Below, piece by piece: positions 17,154 to 28,286 of a stretch of DNA of 64,000 bases; position 1 is the first letter of the stretch, and each line of letters begins with the position of its first letter. Under the pieces are notes generated by a model. The model was given only the letters and a program-made list of their open reading frames with translations. It had not been told where the DNA came from and made no database searches. The DNA comes from Prevotella sp. KH2C16 (lineage in GTDB: Bacteria; Bacteroidota; Bacteroidia; Bacteroidales; Bacteroidaceae), in contig NZ_FOOW01000003.1 in NCBI RefSeq assembly GCF_900113305.1, positions 62,001 through 126,000 on the forward strand, written 5' to 3'. The position numbers and the translations under genes were made by a program.

Positions 17154-19445
17154 ATGATGAAAAAGCTACTTATACTTATTATTGGGTTTATGTTCTCTTC
17201 TCTATTGAGTGCCCAAGTCTACAAAAATCCCAGCATTCCTGTTAAAGACCGGGTAGAAGATCTGCTCAAACGGATGACGCTTGATGAGAAAATAGGGCAA
17301 ATGAACCAATTTCTGGGATTGGAATATCTAAAAACCAATCGGGCAAATCTTGACAAAGGAGATGCAAAAAACAAAAATGAAAATGTTTTCTATCCACATA
17401 CTCCTATTTCCCAAATTGAGGCTTGGACAAAACAAGGTATCATCGGTTCCTATCTAATGGTTTTTACAGCCGAAGAAGCGAACTACTTACAACGGCTTGC
17501 CATGCAAAGCAGATTAGGAATTCCTCTGCTCTTCGGCATTGATGCCATACATGGAAATGCAATGTGCGATAACATGACCACATACCCTTCAAATATTAAT
17601 GCTGGTTGTTCCTTTGATCCCGAATTGACCTATAAGATTGCAAGAGAAACAGCAGAGGAGATGGTAACCGTCGGGATGAGATGGGCCTTCAACCCCAATG
17701 TGGAGATTGCTCGTGATGCTCGTTGGGGGCGTGTAGGTGAAACTTTCGGAGAAGATCCCTATTTGGTAAGCGTGATGGGAGAACAAATTGTGAGAGGCCT
17801 ACAACGGAATCTTAATCAGCCGACCGATGTATTGGCCTGTATCAAACATTTTGTTGCGGGAAGTCAACCTCTTAACGGTAAAAATGTATCGCCAGCAGAT
17901 ATCTCAGAACGCACACTTCGAGAAGTATTCTTCCCACCTTTCAAAGCGGGTACCGATGCAGGAGCTGCAACCCTTATGGTTGCACATAATGAGGTTAATG
18001 GAATTCCTTGCCATACTAATCAATGGTTAATGCAAGATGTACTCCGTGGGGAGTGGAAATGGGCAGGATTCATTGTCAGCGACTGGATGGATTTAGAACA
18101 TGTCTGGGAGGTCCACAAGACAGCATCAAGCATGAAAGAAGCATTCTGTCAAGCCATCAATGCAGGTCTTGACATGCACATGCAGGGAATTCATTGGCAA
18201 GACATGGTAAAGGAACTTGTCTTAGAAGGCAGAATTAGCGAGGAGCGCATCAACCAATCAGTACGCCGCATCCTCACCACAAAGTTCCAGTTAGGACTCT
18301 TTGAGCATCCATATACTGACGAAAAACTCCGTGGAAAGGTGTGTCAGAGTCAGCAACACATGCAGACTGCTCTTGAAGCTGCTCGCAACAGCATCGTGCT
18401 GTTGAAGAACGAAGGCAACCTTTTGCCGCTTTCTGAACAGAAGTACAAAAAAGTGCTGGTAACAGGAGTGAATGCAAACAGCCAGAATATCCTCGGTGAT
18501 TGGAGTAACTGGATGGGTGATAAGACATCTACAGTACTCAAAGGTTTGGAGGAAGTTGCCAACCACACAGATTTTATATTTGTGGATCAAGGTACCAACC
18601 CTCGTTTCATGAAATACGAGAATGTGGCCAAGGCTGTGAATGCTGCTAAAGATTGCGACCTGAATCTCGTTATTGCAGGTGAATATATGCCTCGCAGCGA
18701 TTGGAACAACCGCACAGACGGCGAGAATCTCGACCGCTCTGATCTCAATCTCGTAGGGTTGCAGGAAGAGTTGATAGAAAAGCTATATGCTACAGGAAAG
18801 CCAACCGTAGTGGTATTGATCAATGGTCGCCCATTAAGCACAGAGTGGATTTCTGAACATATTCCAGCTCTCATCGAAGCTTTTGCACCAGGTATTCAAG
18901 GAGGAAGGGCTATTGCTGAAATTCTCTATGGCAAGGTGAATCCAAGTGCAAAACTTGCAATTACGATTCCTCGTAATGTTGGACAAACGGTTAAAGTGTA
19001 TAACGAAAAGCCCTCTGCATCTTTCCATCCCTTTACCTTGACCGACGACTCCCCACTCTATCCTTTCGGCTATGGACTTTCTTATACTAAGTTCAAATAT
19101 TCAAATATGCATCTTTCAACCTCGGAAACCAGTAGGACAGGAAAGATTGAGGCCTCTATAGATATTTCAAACACAGGCTCTCGTGAAGGAACAGAAGTGG
19201 TGCAATTATATATTCGCGACTGCTACAGTAATGTTTCCCGCCCTGTAAAAGAATTGAAAGATTTCCGGAGAATTTTCCTGAAACCAGGAGAATCCCAAAC
19301 CGTTTCATTCGTTATCCCTGCAGAGAAGCTTGCATATTACAACGAGAAAATGGAGTGGACTGTTGAATCCGGTGAGTTTGAAATCATGATTGGCAGCTCA
19401 TCAGAAGACAGAGACTTGCTTAAAAAATCTATTATTGTCAAATGA
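17154..19445 (+). CDS. Glycoside hydrolase family 3 beta-glucosidase, exported
   Basis: The frame is open from 17019, but ATG 17154 lies just after the promoter and begins a signal peptide (MMKKLLILIIGFMFSSLLSAQ). The 763-residue product has the GH3 N-terminal barrel (GIPLLFGIDAIHGN, ARDARWGRVGETFGEDPYL, KHFVAG), the nucleophile Asp in IVSDWMD (about residue 310), the alpha/beta sandwich (IVLLKNEGNLLPL) and the C-terminal fibronectin-like domain (GTEVVQLYIRD). Length fits BglX-type periplasmic enzymes that release terminal glucose from beta-glucans. It stands alone: no SusC/D pair or other carbohydrate gene flanks it. By eye it looks more AT-rich than ftsK or valS, which may hint at different ancestry. 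Confidence 0.93.
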   Translation: MMKKLLILIIGFMFSSLLSAQVYKNPSIPVKDRVEDLLKRMTLDEKIGQMNQFLGLEYLKTNRANLDKGDAKNKNENVFYPHTPISQIEAWTKQGIIGSYLMVFTAEEANYLQRLAMQSRLGIPLLFGIDAIHGNAMCDNMTTYPSNINAGCSFDPELTYKIARETAEEMVTVGMRWAFNPNVEIARDARWGRVGETFGEDPYLVSVMGEQIVRGLQRNLNQPTDVLACIKHFVAGSQPLNGKNVSPADISERTLREVFFPPFKAGTDAGAATLMVAHNEVNGIPCHTNQWLMQDVLRGEWKWAGFIVSDWMDLEHVWEVHKTASSMKEAFCQAINAGLDMHMQGIHWQDMVKELVLEGRISEERINQSVRRILTTKFQLGLFEHPYTDEKLRGKVCQSQQHMQTALEAARNSIVLLKNEGNLLPLSEQKYKKVLVTGVNANSQNILGDWSNWMGDKTSTVLKGLEEVANHTDFIFVDQGTNPRFMKYENVAKAVNAAKDCDLNLVIAGEYMPRSDWNNRTDGENLDRSDLNLVGLQEELIEKLYATGKPTVVVLINGRPLSTEWISEHIPALIEAFAPGIQGGRAIAEILYGKVNPSAKLAITIPRNVGQTVKVYNEKPSASFHPFTLTDDSPLYPFGYGLSYTKFKYSNMHLSTSETSRTGKIEASIDISNTGSREGTEVVQLYIRDCYSNVSRPVKELKDFRRIFLKPGESQTVSFVIPAEKLAYYNEKMEWTVESGEFEIMIGSSSEDRDLLKKSIIVK

Positions 19446-19925
19446 AGGACAATCATCAAAAAAGGAATTTGGCAATTGTCAGAATGCTGGTGTTCTCTAA
19501 TTAATGTGAGTTCTATGAATTATAATTGCTTGCAAATTTAGTGCTAAGCGGAAATTACTGCGACCTTAAGATGCCGACTTCCAAAGGATCATCACAAAAG
19601 GTCGCTATAATCACCCAGAGCAAAGTTACTGAAATATTTTGTATGTCGGATGATTTCTGAAGTTTTTTGATATACTGATGGAAAAATTTATGCCAAACCG
19701 GTAACAAGAGGAAATATCACCATGATTTCGCAATATCAAAGGCCGAAATCTCCTCCAATGACTTTTATTGCAGCCCATTGTCTGTTCCCAAAGAATCCGA
19801 GCATCAATGCACAAAGGACATTAGCCCACAGCTCGCATTGTTCTAAACTCGGCGAGCTCACATAAATTAATAATGGGATGCATAAATGCACCCCATCACT
19901 AATTAAGGATATATTAATGCGACCT
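19446..19925. other. 480-nt gap with no intact gene; possible degraded coding remnant
   Basis: No convincing open frame or structured RNA is visible. On minus, about 19855-19740 translates in pieces into WANVLCALMLGFFGNRQWAA, with stops and frame shifts around it, which could be the tail of a decayed gene. I could not name a family. The last 50 nt contain a hairpin that may end the ATP synthase operon. Confidence 0.3.
19873..19896 (-). terminator. Possible terminator after the ATP synthase operon
   Basis: An inverted repeat of 10-nt arms with one G/T-type mismatch: ATGGGATGCA (19873-19882), loop TAAA, TGCACCCCAT (19887-19896). It lies 30 nt beyond the atpG stop. The following minus-strand sequence TATTAATTTATG is only moderately T-rich. 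Confidence 0.45.
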
Positions 19926-20897
19926 CTAATTATTCACCGTACCGCCAATAATATCTAACAATTCACTGGTTATCGCAGCCTGACGACTCTTATTATATTG
20001 CAGACTGAGATCACGCAATAAATCGTCAGCATTATCAGTAGCCGTCTGCATAGCTACCATCCGGGCAGCATGTTCAGAAGCATTGCTATCAAGGAGAGCC
20101 GTGTAAATCATCAAGTTCAGTAACTTCGGCACCAAGCTTTCCATTACCGTAGCTAAATCCGGTTCCACTATGAAATTGTCATTCAACGGAACAGTAACCT
20201 CTTGCTGCCGCTGTTTCTTTTCTGCCTTTTTGCGTAAATACTCTTGCGCTTTGGCGGTAGCAATGTTCGATGTAAGGTCTCTATCATTCATCGCCCCAAT
20301 ACTCTCGGTAGACAAGTCAATAGGAAGAAACTGACGGCGTGTAAGAACCTGGCTGCCGGCACTTTTAAAATGATGGTAGATGAGTTCAACCTTATCTATT
20401 TCTCCTCTGGCATAAGCTTCGGTAAGCTTTTTTGAGATTTCAGCACATTCATGAGCGTTTGGCTTCTCCGCAAGCTCAAGGAAATCGCCGCCCGACGGGA
20501 TTTGTAGCTTGGCGATTTTCTCCGCAACCTTGCGGCCGATAGGGTAAACGATTAGTTCCGTAATACCTTTTTCCTGATATTCATGAATAGCCTGTTCCAT
20601 CATCTTAAGTATATTCGAATTAAATCCACCACAAAGAGATGAATTACTGGAATATACTACGAGCGCAACACGGCGTATTTCCTTATGAGACTCCTCGAAT
20701 ATAGTCTGCGCCTCGGGGGTTGAGGCCAAAAAAGATTTAAGTATATGCTCAAGAAGATTCTCATAGGGCAGCATGTTCTGAATGGCCACCTGAGCATGGT
20801 GAAGTTTAGACGACGCAACCATTTTCATAGCACTCGTAATCTTACGAGTACTATTTACACTGGCTATGCGAGTCTTGATTTCTTTCAGAGAAGCCAT
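19926..20897 (-). CDS. atpG: ATP synthase F1 gamma subunit
   Basis: A 323-residue central-shaft subunit of F1. The N-terminal helix (MASLKEIKTRIASVNSTRKITSAM, shown in part: RIASVNSTRKITSAMKMVA) and the C-terminal helix (NADDLLRDLSLQYNKSRQAAITSEL) that form the rotating coiled coil are both clear. It is about 35 residues longer than E. coli gamma because of a charged insertion near residues 205-245 (KAEKKQRQQEVTVPLNDN region). Last gene of the operon, starting 6 nt after the atpA stop. Confidence 0.96.
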   Translation of the reverse strand: MASLKEIKTRIASVNSTRKITSAMKMVASSKLHHAQVAIQNMLPYENLLEHILKSFLASTPEAQTIFEESHKEIRRVALVVYSSNSSLCGGFNSNILKMMEQAIHEYQEKGITELIVYPIGRKVAEKIAKLQIPSGGDFLELAEKPNAHECAEISKKLTEAYARGEIDKVELIYHHFKSAGSQVLTRRQFLPIDLSTESIGAMNDRDLTSNIATAKAQEYLRKKAEKKQRQQEVTVPLNDNFIVEPDLATVMESLVPKLLNLMIYTALLDSNASEHAARMVAMQTATDNADDLLRDLSLQYNKSRQAAITSELLDIIGGTVNN

Positions 20898-20903
20898 ACG
20901 CTT

Positions 20904-22490
20904 TTAATTCTTATATTGTCCGACAATATTACCCATTACCTGTTCTATAACTGCCGTGCAATTCTCATCTATCTTGCCAGAAGCGAGAATGTCGAGGATG
21001 TCGCCATGCTGCGAACGCATCTGTTCTAAGAATAATTCCTGGCAACCACGCACCTCGCTTACCGGCACATCATGCATCAAGCCATGAACTCCACAATAGA
21101 GAATTGCAATCTGCTCGTCTACGGGCATCGGAGAATATTGCGGCTGGATAAGCAACTGGTTATTCTTGCGCCCACGGTCAATTGTCATGGCAGTTACCGG
21201 ATCCATGTCGCTTGAAAATTTGGAGAAGGCTTCGAGTTCGCGATATTGAGCCATATCTATCTTCAAGGTACCTGCCACTTTTTTCATACTCTTGATCTGG
21301 GCACTTCCTCCTACACGAGAAACGGATATACCTACATTGATAGCTGGGCGGAAACCTTGATTGAAAAGATCACTTTCAAGATAAATCTGTCCGTCAGTAA
21401 TGGAGATTACATTCGTCGGAATATATGCGGAAACATCGCCGGCCTGAGTCTCAATAATAGGGAGTGCCGTGAGTGAGCCTCCTCCCTTCACATGTCCTTT
21501 CATGCATTCTGGAAGATCATTCATCTGTTCTGCAACTTCCTGCTGATCATTGATTCGCGCAGCACGTTCAAGAAGGCGGCTATGAAGATAGAATACATCT
21601 CCGGGATATGCCTCACGACCAGAAGGACGGCGAAGAATCAGCGAAACCTCGCGATAGGCAACGGCCTGTTTGGAAAGATCATCGTATACAACCAGCGCAC
21701 TATAGCCACGATCGCGGAAATATTCGCCGATAGCGGCACCTGCAAAGGGGGCATAATACTGCATGGCTGCTGGGTCTGCGGCCGTAGCACTAACAACAAC
21801 CGTATATGGCAATGCCCCATGCTCTTTCAGGGTCTGCACAAGAGTAGCGACGGTACTTGCCTTTTGCCCAATTGCAACATAAATACAATATACCGGATTT
21901 CCCTGTTCGTAGAAGTTTTTTTGATTGATGATCGTATCAACAGCAATAGCCGTTTTACCGGTCTGGCGGTCTCCGATAATTAGCTCGCGCTGGCCACGGC
22001 CGATAGGGATCATTGAGTCAACGGCTTTCAATCCCGTTTGCAGCGGTTCTTTTACAGGTTGACGATAGATAACTCCTGGAGCCTTTCTGTCCAACGGCAA
22101 TTCAAAACTGTCAGAGAGGTCTATATCCCCTCTACCGTCAATAGCCTGTCCAAGAGGATTGACTACGCGCCCGAGGAAATTATCATTCACGCGGATAGAA
22201 GCAATGCGATGCGTGCGCTTGACTTTCTGCCCTTCCTTGATTCCTGCCGTAGAGCCAAGAAGGATACAACCCACATTGTCTTCCTCCAGATTCATGACAA
22301 TTGCCATTGTGCCGTTCTCGAATTCTAACAACTCGTTAGCCTCGGCATTACGAAGTCCATAGATACGGGCGACACCATCACTAACAGTAAGCACCGTACC
22401 TACTTCGTCAAACTTTTCACCCGAATTAATGTCCTCAAGTTGTCGTAACAGAACTTCTGAAACCTCACTTGGTTTAATTTTATCTGACAT
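20904..22490 (-). CDS. atpA: ATP synthase F1 alpha subunit
   Basis: A 528-residue non-catalytic nucleotide-binding subunit. The N-terminal delta-binding segment ([19 protein letters not shown]), the P-loop [11 protein letters not shown] and the family segment [17 protein letters not shown] are visible. The arginine finger lies in the SVSRVGG motif. Length is slightly above the usual 505-515. It follows atpH by 13 nt. Confidence 0.98.
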   Translation of the reverse strand: MSDKIKPSEVSEVLLRQLEDINSGEKFDEVGTVLTVSDGVARIYGLRNAEANELLEFENGTMAIVMNLEEDNVGCILLGSTAGIKEGQKVKRTHRIASIRVNDNFLGRVVNPLGQAIDGRGDIDLSDSFELPLDRKAPGVIYRQPVKEPLQTGLKAVDSMIPIGRGQRELIIGDRQTGKTAIAVDTIINQKNFYEQGNPVYCIYVAIGQKASTVATLVQTLKEHGALPYTVVVSATAADPAAMQYYAPFAGAAIGEYFRDRGYSALVVYDDLSKQAVAYREVSLILRRPSGREAYPGDVFYLHSRLLERAARINDQQEVAEQMNDLPECMKGHVKGGGSLTALPIIETQAGDVSAYIPTNVISITDGQIYLESDLFNQGFRPAINVGISVSRVGGSAQIKSMKKVAGTLKIDMAQYRELEAFSKFSSDMDPVTAMTIDRGRKNNQLLIQPQYSPMPVDEQIAILYCGVHGLMHDVPVSEVRGCQELFLEQMRSQHGDILDILASGKIDENCTAVIEQVMGNIVGQYKN

Positions 22491-22503
22491 TTGTTCTTTC
22501 TTT

Positions 22504-23040
22504 TTATTTTTTTAATTCTACGAGTATGCTGTGCAATTTTGATTTCACACTGGCATCCATTCTATAAGTATCATACTCAAGGATAAAACCTCCAATAATT
22601 TCAGGGGCGACCTCGGTATTAAACTCCACAACCCCTTGAGTCCTACTTTCCACCATCTGCTGCATTTTCACCTCTACTTCACGAGAGACGGGTGTAGCGG
22701 TAGTCAGTTTACCGCGAGTGATATTCTTCTGTTTCCTATAGAGAGTTATATAAGAAGCGGCTATGAATTGCAAGGCTTTCTCCCTGCCCTCTTTCAGGAC
22801 CAAAGCAATAAACTTCCTGGTCAAATCGCTGACATCATTGCCACAAGCCGTCTCCAAGAGCCTCTGTTTCTTGTCATTCGAGAGCATTGGATTCTCTATC
22901 GTAGTACGAAACTCGGGTATGTCAAGATAGCTCTCTGAAAGAATTTCCATCTCGGCATATACCTTTCCTTCGTTTTTCTGCACCATGGCACTTTTCAGGA
23001 GCGCCCGTGCATACCTGACAGATATTACACCTAAATCCAT
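22504..23040 (-). CDS. atpH: ATP synthase F1 delta subunit
   Basis: A 178-residue OSCP/delta-type stator subunit: N-terminal helical bundle ([10 protein letters not shown]) and C-terminal half with the pattern [21 protein letters not shown] (in part) and [20 protein letters not shown], which is the family signature of delta. It links the b-subunit stalk to the top of alpha3beta3. It starts 5 nt after the atpF stop. Confidence 0.94.
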   Translation of the reverse strand: MDLGVISVRYARALLKSAMVQKNEGKVYAEMEILSESYLDIPEFRTTIENPMLSNDKKQRLLETACGNDVSDLTRKFIALVLKEGREKALQFIAASYITLYRKQKNITRGKLTTATPVSREVEVKMQQMVESRTQGVVEFNTEVAPEIIGGFILEYDTYRMDASVKSKLHSILVELKK

Positions 23041-23045
23041 AACTT

Positions 23046-23555
23046 TTAATATTCAGTCTCTTTGTCAACAGAAATTTCATCCAGCAATCGGTTTACTAAA
23101 TCCATCTGCGCCGCATCGTTGTTGAGTTTTCCCTTAAGAATTTTCTCAGCAATCAGAACAGAGAGTTCTGCAACTTGCGAGCGAATATCACGAATTGCAT
23201 TTTGCTTCTCAATCTCGATTTGTGCCTTAGCCTCTGATATCAGCCGGGCACTTTCTGCCCTTGCCTTATCTTCGGCCTGTGCAACAATCATATCACGAGT
23301 TGCGGCAGCCTCCCTCAAAACCTCAGACTGCTGCTCCTGTGCTTTGCGCAGAATGGATTCACCTTCTTTTTGTATATTGGCAAGTCTCTCGTGGGCCTCG
23401 TGGGCCTTTTGGAGACTATCGTCTATATAAGCCTTGCGCTCATCCACCATCTTGATAATAGCGGGAAATCCCCACTTCCACAAGATGACGAAGACCAGGA
23501 TAAAGACAAGAGTCATCCAAAACAACAAGCCACTATCTGGAAGTACCAAATCCAT
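23046..23555 (-). CDS. atpF: ATP synthase Fo b subunit
   Basis: A 169-residue peripheral-stalk protein. One N-terminal membrane helix (about residues 8-28, LLFWMTLVFILVFVILWKWG) is followed by a long charged amphipathic helix (DDSLQKAHEAHERLANIQKE and onward) typical of b. It dimerises to connect Fo with delta. It lies 19 nt after atpE. Confidence 0.95.
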   Translation of the reverse strand: MDLVLPDSGLLFWMTLVFILVFVILWKWGFPAIIKMVDERKAYIDDSLQKAHEAHERLANIQKEGESILRKAQEQQSEVLREAAATRDMIVAQAEDKARAESARLISEAKAQIEIEKQNAIRDIRSQVAELSVLIAEKILKGKLNNDAAQMDLVNRLLDEISVDKETEY

Positions 23556-23574
23556 ATTCTTCGGTTAATATCGT

Positions 23575-23814
23575 TTAAATTACTACAGCAAGGAGTGCTA
23601 CAATAACCGCCAAGAAAGCCACACCTTCAACCAACGCAGCTGCAACGATCATGGAAGAACGAAGGTCGCCCATCTTCTCCGGCTGCCGAGCCATGGCATC
23701 CATAGCCTGACCACCAATACGACCGATACCAAGACCTGCACCGATTACTGCAAGACCTGCGCCCAAAGCGCCACCCATTTTCGCAACTTCTGCTGCCAAT
23801 AACAATGATAACAT
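23575..23814 (-). CDS. atpE: ATP synthase Fo c subunit
   Basis: A 79-residue two-helix proteolipid. Helix 1 is the glycine-rich GGALGAGLAVIGAGLGIG, then the polar loop ARQPEK that contacts gamma/epsilon, then helix 2 with the ion-binding Glu in ALVEGVAFLAV. The Na+-type ligands (a Gln in helix 1 and E-S/T after the Glu) are absent, which favours H+ coupling. This is inference from motif comparison. Confidence 0.95.
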   Translation of the reverse strand: MLSLLLAAEVAKMGGALGAGLAVIGAGLGIGRIGGQAMDAMARQPEKMGDLRSSMIVAAALVEGVAFLAVIVALLAVVI

Positions 23815-23865
23815 AATCTTAAATTTTAATTGTTTATAATTTATTTTTTATCTTTCCTTATCAAT

Positions 23866-24960
23866 CTATGCCTTTTGGGGCTCTTCCTTTGCATGAGCCA
23901 TAGATATAAATATTGCACTCAACATGGTGAACACCATAGCCTGAATGAAGCTGACAAGAATCTCAAGCAGCATCATGAACACACTTAGGGAAACACTTAT
24001 TACAGACATTCCAGAGCCTGCCAGGTTATTGACGGCATCACTTTCCGTAAGATGAAACGCAATGAAAATCATTCCTGCAAAAGCCAAGGCGATGGCATGT
24101 CCAGCCATCATATTGGCAAAGAGTCGGATAATCAATGCCAGGGGCTTCGTGAAAATGCCGACAATCTCAATGACAGGCATCAAGGGAACAGGTACTTTCA
24201 ACCATGTCGGCACATCCGGCCAGAAAATTTCTTTCCAGTATTCTTTCGTTCCCGTAAGGTTTGTAACCAAGAAAGTGCACACTCCTAAGAAAGTGGTACA
24301 AGCAATGTTACCCGTCAGGTTACCTCCCCCAGGAGGGAAAGGTACTATGCCCATGATATTTGCCACGAATATAAAGAAGAAACAGGTAAGCAAATAGGGT
24401 GCATACTTAGGTGAATCCTCTTTCATAGCGGGTTGAATAATATCATCATAGACATACATGACGAACATATGCATCAATCCTGTAAAGCCCTTAGGGGCAG
24501 GATCGTCTACCTTGTGCCGCCTGCACCATCGAGCCGGCAGCAAGATGCACAGAAGTAAGATGAATGCGTCGATAAACAATACCACGACCGTCTTCGTAAT
24601 GGATATATCCAACGGACGAACCTCCTGACCACTCACCAATTCGCAAATCTTATTCGGATTAATTTGTACGTCGGCATTCTTAATATAAAGACCATAAGGG
24701 CCGGGGCGATTACCCTTTGCATCCTTCTCTTCTGAAAACTGACTGCTGCAAAACAGATGCCACCCGGAGGAGCTTTTCACGATGACGGGAAGATGAATCA
24801 CAATGGGTTCGCCCCCGATATCAGTAATATGCCATTCATAAGAATCCTTGATATGTCCCCACAAAATTTCCTTCATGTCTATGTCCTGTTTGCCTGCAAA
24901 CGAAGGCAAGGCCGCCAGGCCCAAGAGCAACACAAGGAGATATTGTTTGATTGATTTCAT
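23866..24960 (-). CDS. atpB: ATP synthase Fo a subunit, with exported N-terminal extension
   Basis: A 364-residue subunit, about 90 residues longer than E. coli AtpB. The extra part is N-terminal: a signal-peptide-like segment (MKSIKQYLLVLLLGLAALPSFAG) and about 100 residues predicted to be extracytoplasmic (WHITDIGGEPIVIHLPVIV). The membrane core is typical, with the essential Arg of helix 4 in PLALIIRLFANMMAGH and a final helix pair. It forms the proton half-channels against the c ring. It starts 9 nt after the small membrane gene upstream. Confidence 0.95.
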   Translation of the reverse strand: MKSIKQYLLVLLLGLAALPSFAGKQDIDMKEILWGHIKDSYEWHITDIGGEPIVIHLPVIVKSSSGWHLFCSSQFSEEKDAKGNRPGPYGLYIKNADVQINPNKICELVSGQEVRPLDISITKTVVVLFIDAFILLLCILLPARWCRRHKVDDPAPKGFTGLMHMFVMYVYDDIIQPAMKEDSPKYAPYLLTCFFFIFVANIMGIVPFPPGGGNLTGNIACTTFLGVCTFLVTNLTGTKEYWKEIFWPDVPTWLKVPVPLMPVIEIVGIFTKPLALIIRLFANMMAGHAIALAFAGMIFIAFHLTESDAVNNLAGSGMSVISVSLSVFMMLLEILVSFIQAMVFTMLSAIFISMAHAKEEPQKA

Positions 24961-24969
24961 ACCTTTCTC

Positions 24970-25392
24970 TTATTTATAATTCTTTTTATTTTTCTCAACT
25001 CTTGCAAAAAACACGCTGTCGAAGATGAGCAATAGCAAGTAGAAACCCGCGAAAATGCCTACAAATCCCAACAGTTGCGGCTTGGAGGCACGCAATACGA
25101 CCATTCCGACAAGTATGACAACCAGTGCCAATATCATCTTCAAGGTCGATGCTGCCATATAGAAACGCGTCAGCACATTCGGAGAACGAAGAGCCACGGA
25201 TTTCCAGCATCTCCCGTAAACGATGGTAACCACAAGTGAATAAGCAGCAGTAAACAGCAAACTCTTCACCAGCCAGAAGCTCGAAACGACTTGTATAGCC
25301 AGTAAGCCGATCAACAATGCCGCAGCAATGAGCCATAACGATACCTTATTATATAATCGGTATATGGAGTTTACATTTTCTGGAGTTACCAT
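24970..25392 (-). CDS. Small membrane protein in the atp operon (AtpI-like position)
   Basis: A 140-residue protein with four hydrophobic helices (about 14-35, 40-62, 80-102 and 108-130) and a basic tail (EKNKKNYK). It sits between atpC and atpB, 12 nt from atpC and 9 nt from atpB. In other bacteria the gene at the head of the Fo genes is atpI, a c-ring assembly factor or Mg2+-related protein. The sequence itself is too diverged for me to assign it to AtpI, so the role in Fo assembly is inferred from position and topology. Confidence 0.8.
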   Translation of the reverse strand: MVTPENVNSIYRLYNKVSLWLIAAALLIGLLAIQVVSSFWLVKSLLFTAAYSLVVTIVYGRCWKSVALRSPNVLTRFYMAASTLKMILALVVILVGMVVLRASKPQLLGFVGIFAGFYLLLLIFDSVFFARVEKNKKNYK

Positions 25393-25404
25393 GGCAAATA
25401 CTCC

Positions 25405-25644
25405 CTACATTTCGACACACAGGGAAATCTCGTTCTGTTTCACTTCCACGAAACCACCCAGTATATTCAATTGTTGCTTTCCGCTGGCAGTTGCATAGAC
25501 CACCCTGCCTTTTTCCAAGGTTGAAATGATTGGCGCATGATCATTGAGAATCTCGAATTCTCCGACCGTGCCAGGCACAAGCACACTTTCCACCTCGCCG
25601 CTGAAGAGTATCTTTTCAGGAGATATAATCTTTAAGTTCAACAT
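25405..25644 (-). CDS. atpC: ATP synthase F1 epsilon subunit, short form
   Basis: A 79-residue protein consisting only of the N-terminal beta-sandwich (LKIISPEKILFSGEVESV, GEFEILNDHAPIIS, GGFVEVKQNEISL). The C-terminal helical hairpin (about 50 residues in E. coli) that can insert into the enzyme and block ATP hydrolysis is missing. The stop codon is followed by the next gene after 12 nt, with no continuing helical frame visible, so it appears to be the natural length. It couples gamma to the c ring. Confidence 0.93.
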   Translation of the reverse strand: MLNLKIISPEKILFSGEVESVLVPGTVGEFEILNDHAPIISTLEKGRVVYATASGKQQLNILGGFVEVKQNEISLCVEM

Positions 25645-25662
25645 AATTTGGAATCTTTGAGA

Positions 25663-27276
<1,614 letters not shown>

Positions 27277-27293
27277 ACCTTTCTCCACTTTTT

Positions 27294-28271
27294 CTAAATA
27301 CTCAATTCATCAAGCACCTTAATCAGTTTTCTGTCAAACGGCTTGTCGGAGCGGATGGCCTCTGAAAGAGGAATGTATACTACCTCATTGTTTCTCACTC
27401 CTACCATGATATTGCGCTGTCCCTGGAGAATAGCCTCTATGGCGCCGACTCCTGTGCGGGACGCGAGTATGCGGTCGTGGGCAGACGGACGGCCGCCTCG
27501 TTGCAAGTGGCCGAGAATGGAAACTCGAACATCATATTCCGGGAATTCCTTTCTCACGCGGTCGGCATAATAAAGAGCCCCGCATTTGGGACTTTCCGAC
27601 ACGATTACGATACAGGAACGCTTACTCTTACGAATACCGCGCTCCATGAATTGTGCCAATTGGTCGACATCGGTGGAATCCTCCGGGATAATCGCAGCCT
27701 CCGCTCCCGACGCGATGGCACTGTTTTGTGCCAGATAGCCGGCATCACGCCCCATGACTTCCACGAAGAAAATACGCTCATGGCTCTGGGCTGTATCGCG
27801 AATGCGGTCGACGCATTCCACGATTGTATTCAAGGTGGTATCGTACCCTATGGTCGAATCGGTGCCATAGAGATCGTTGTCTATCGTACCCGGCAGTCCG
27901 ATGCAACAGGCATCGAACATTGCCGCGAATTCCATCGCACCGGTCAGCGAGCCGTTTCCTCCGATAACTATCAAAGCGTCTATGCCCTCTCGCTGCATGG
28001 TGTCATACGCCTTTTGCTTTCCCTCGTCGGTCATGAATTCCTTCGACCGGGCTGTTTTCAGAATCGTACCACCCGACAAGATAATGCCGCTTACATTCTC
28101 CGTGGTAAAATCCTTCACTTCGCCATTTATCAATCCATCATAGCCACGATAGATTCCCTTGATCTTGAAGCCATTGCATATACCGGCTCTTGTTACCGCC
28201 CTGATGGCAGCATTCATTCCGGGAGCATCGCCTCCAGAGGTAAGAACTCCTATCGTTTTAATCTTTCCCAT
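27294..28271 (-). CDS. pfkA: ATP-dependent 6-phosphofructokinase
   Basis: A 325-residue group A phosphofructokinase, phosphorylating fructose 6-phosphate in glycolysis. Motifs: [40 protein letters not shown] and [11 protein letters not shown]. The Gly in GGNGS and the Gly of PGTIDND indicate ATP rather than pyrophosphate as donor. The Asp of E. coli GGDGS (Asp103, near the metal) is Asn here. It starts 15 nt after nhaD and probably shares its transcript. Confidence 0.95.
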   Translation of the reverse strand: MGKIKTIGVLTSGGDAPGMNAAIRAVTRAGICNGFKIKGIYRGYDGLINGEVKDFTTENVSGIILSGGTILKTARSKEFMTDEGKQKAYDTMQREGIDALIVIGGNGSLTGAMEFAAMFDACCIGLPGTIDNDLYGTDSTIGYDTTLNTIVECVDRIRDTAQSHERIFFVEVMGRDAGYLAQNSAIASGAEAAIIPEDSTDVDQLAQFMERGIRKSKRSCIVIVSESPKCGALYYADRVRKEFPEYDVRVSILGHLQRGGRPSAHDRILASRTGVGAIEAILQGQRNIMVGVRNNEVVYIPLSEAIRSDKPFDRKLIKVLDELSI

Positions 28272-28286
28272 GTCTTAATCTATGTT

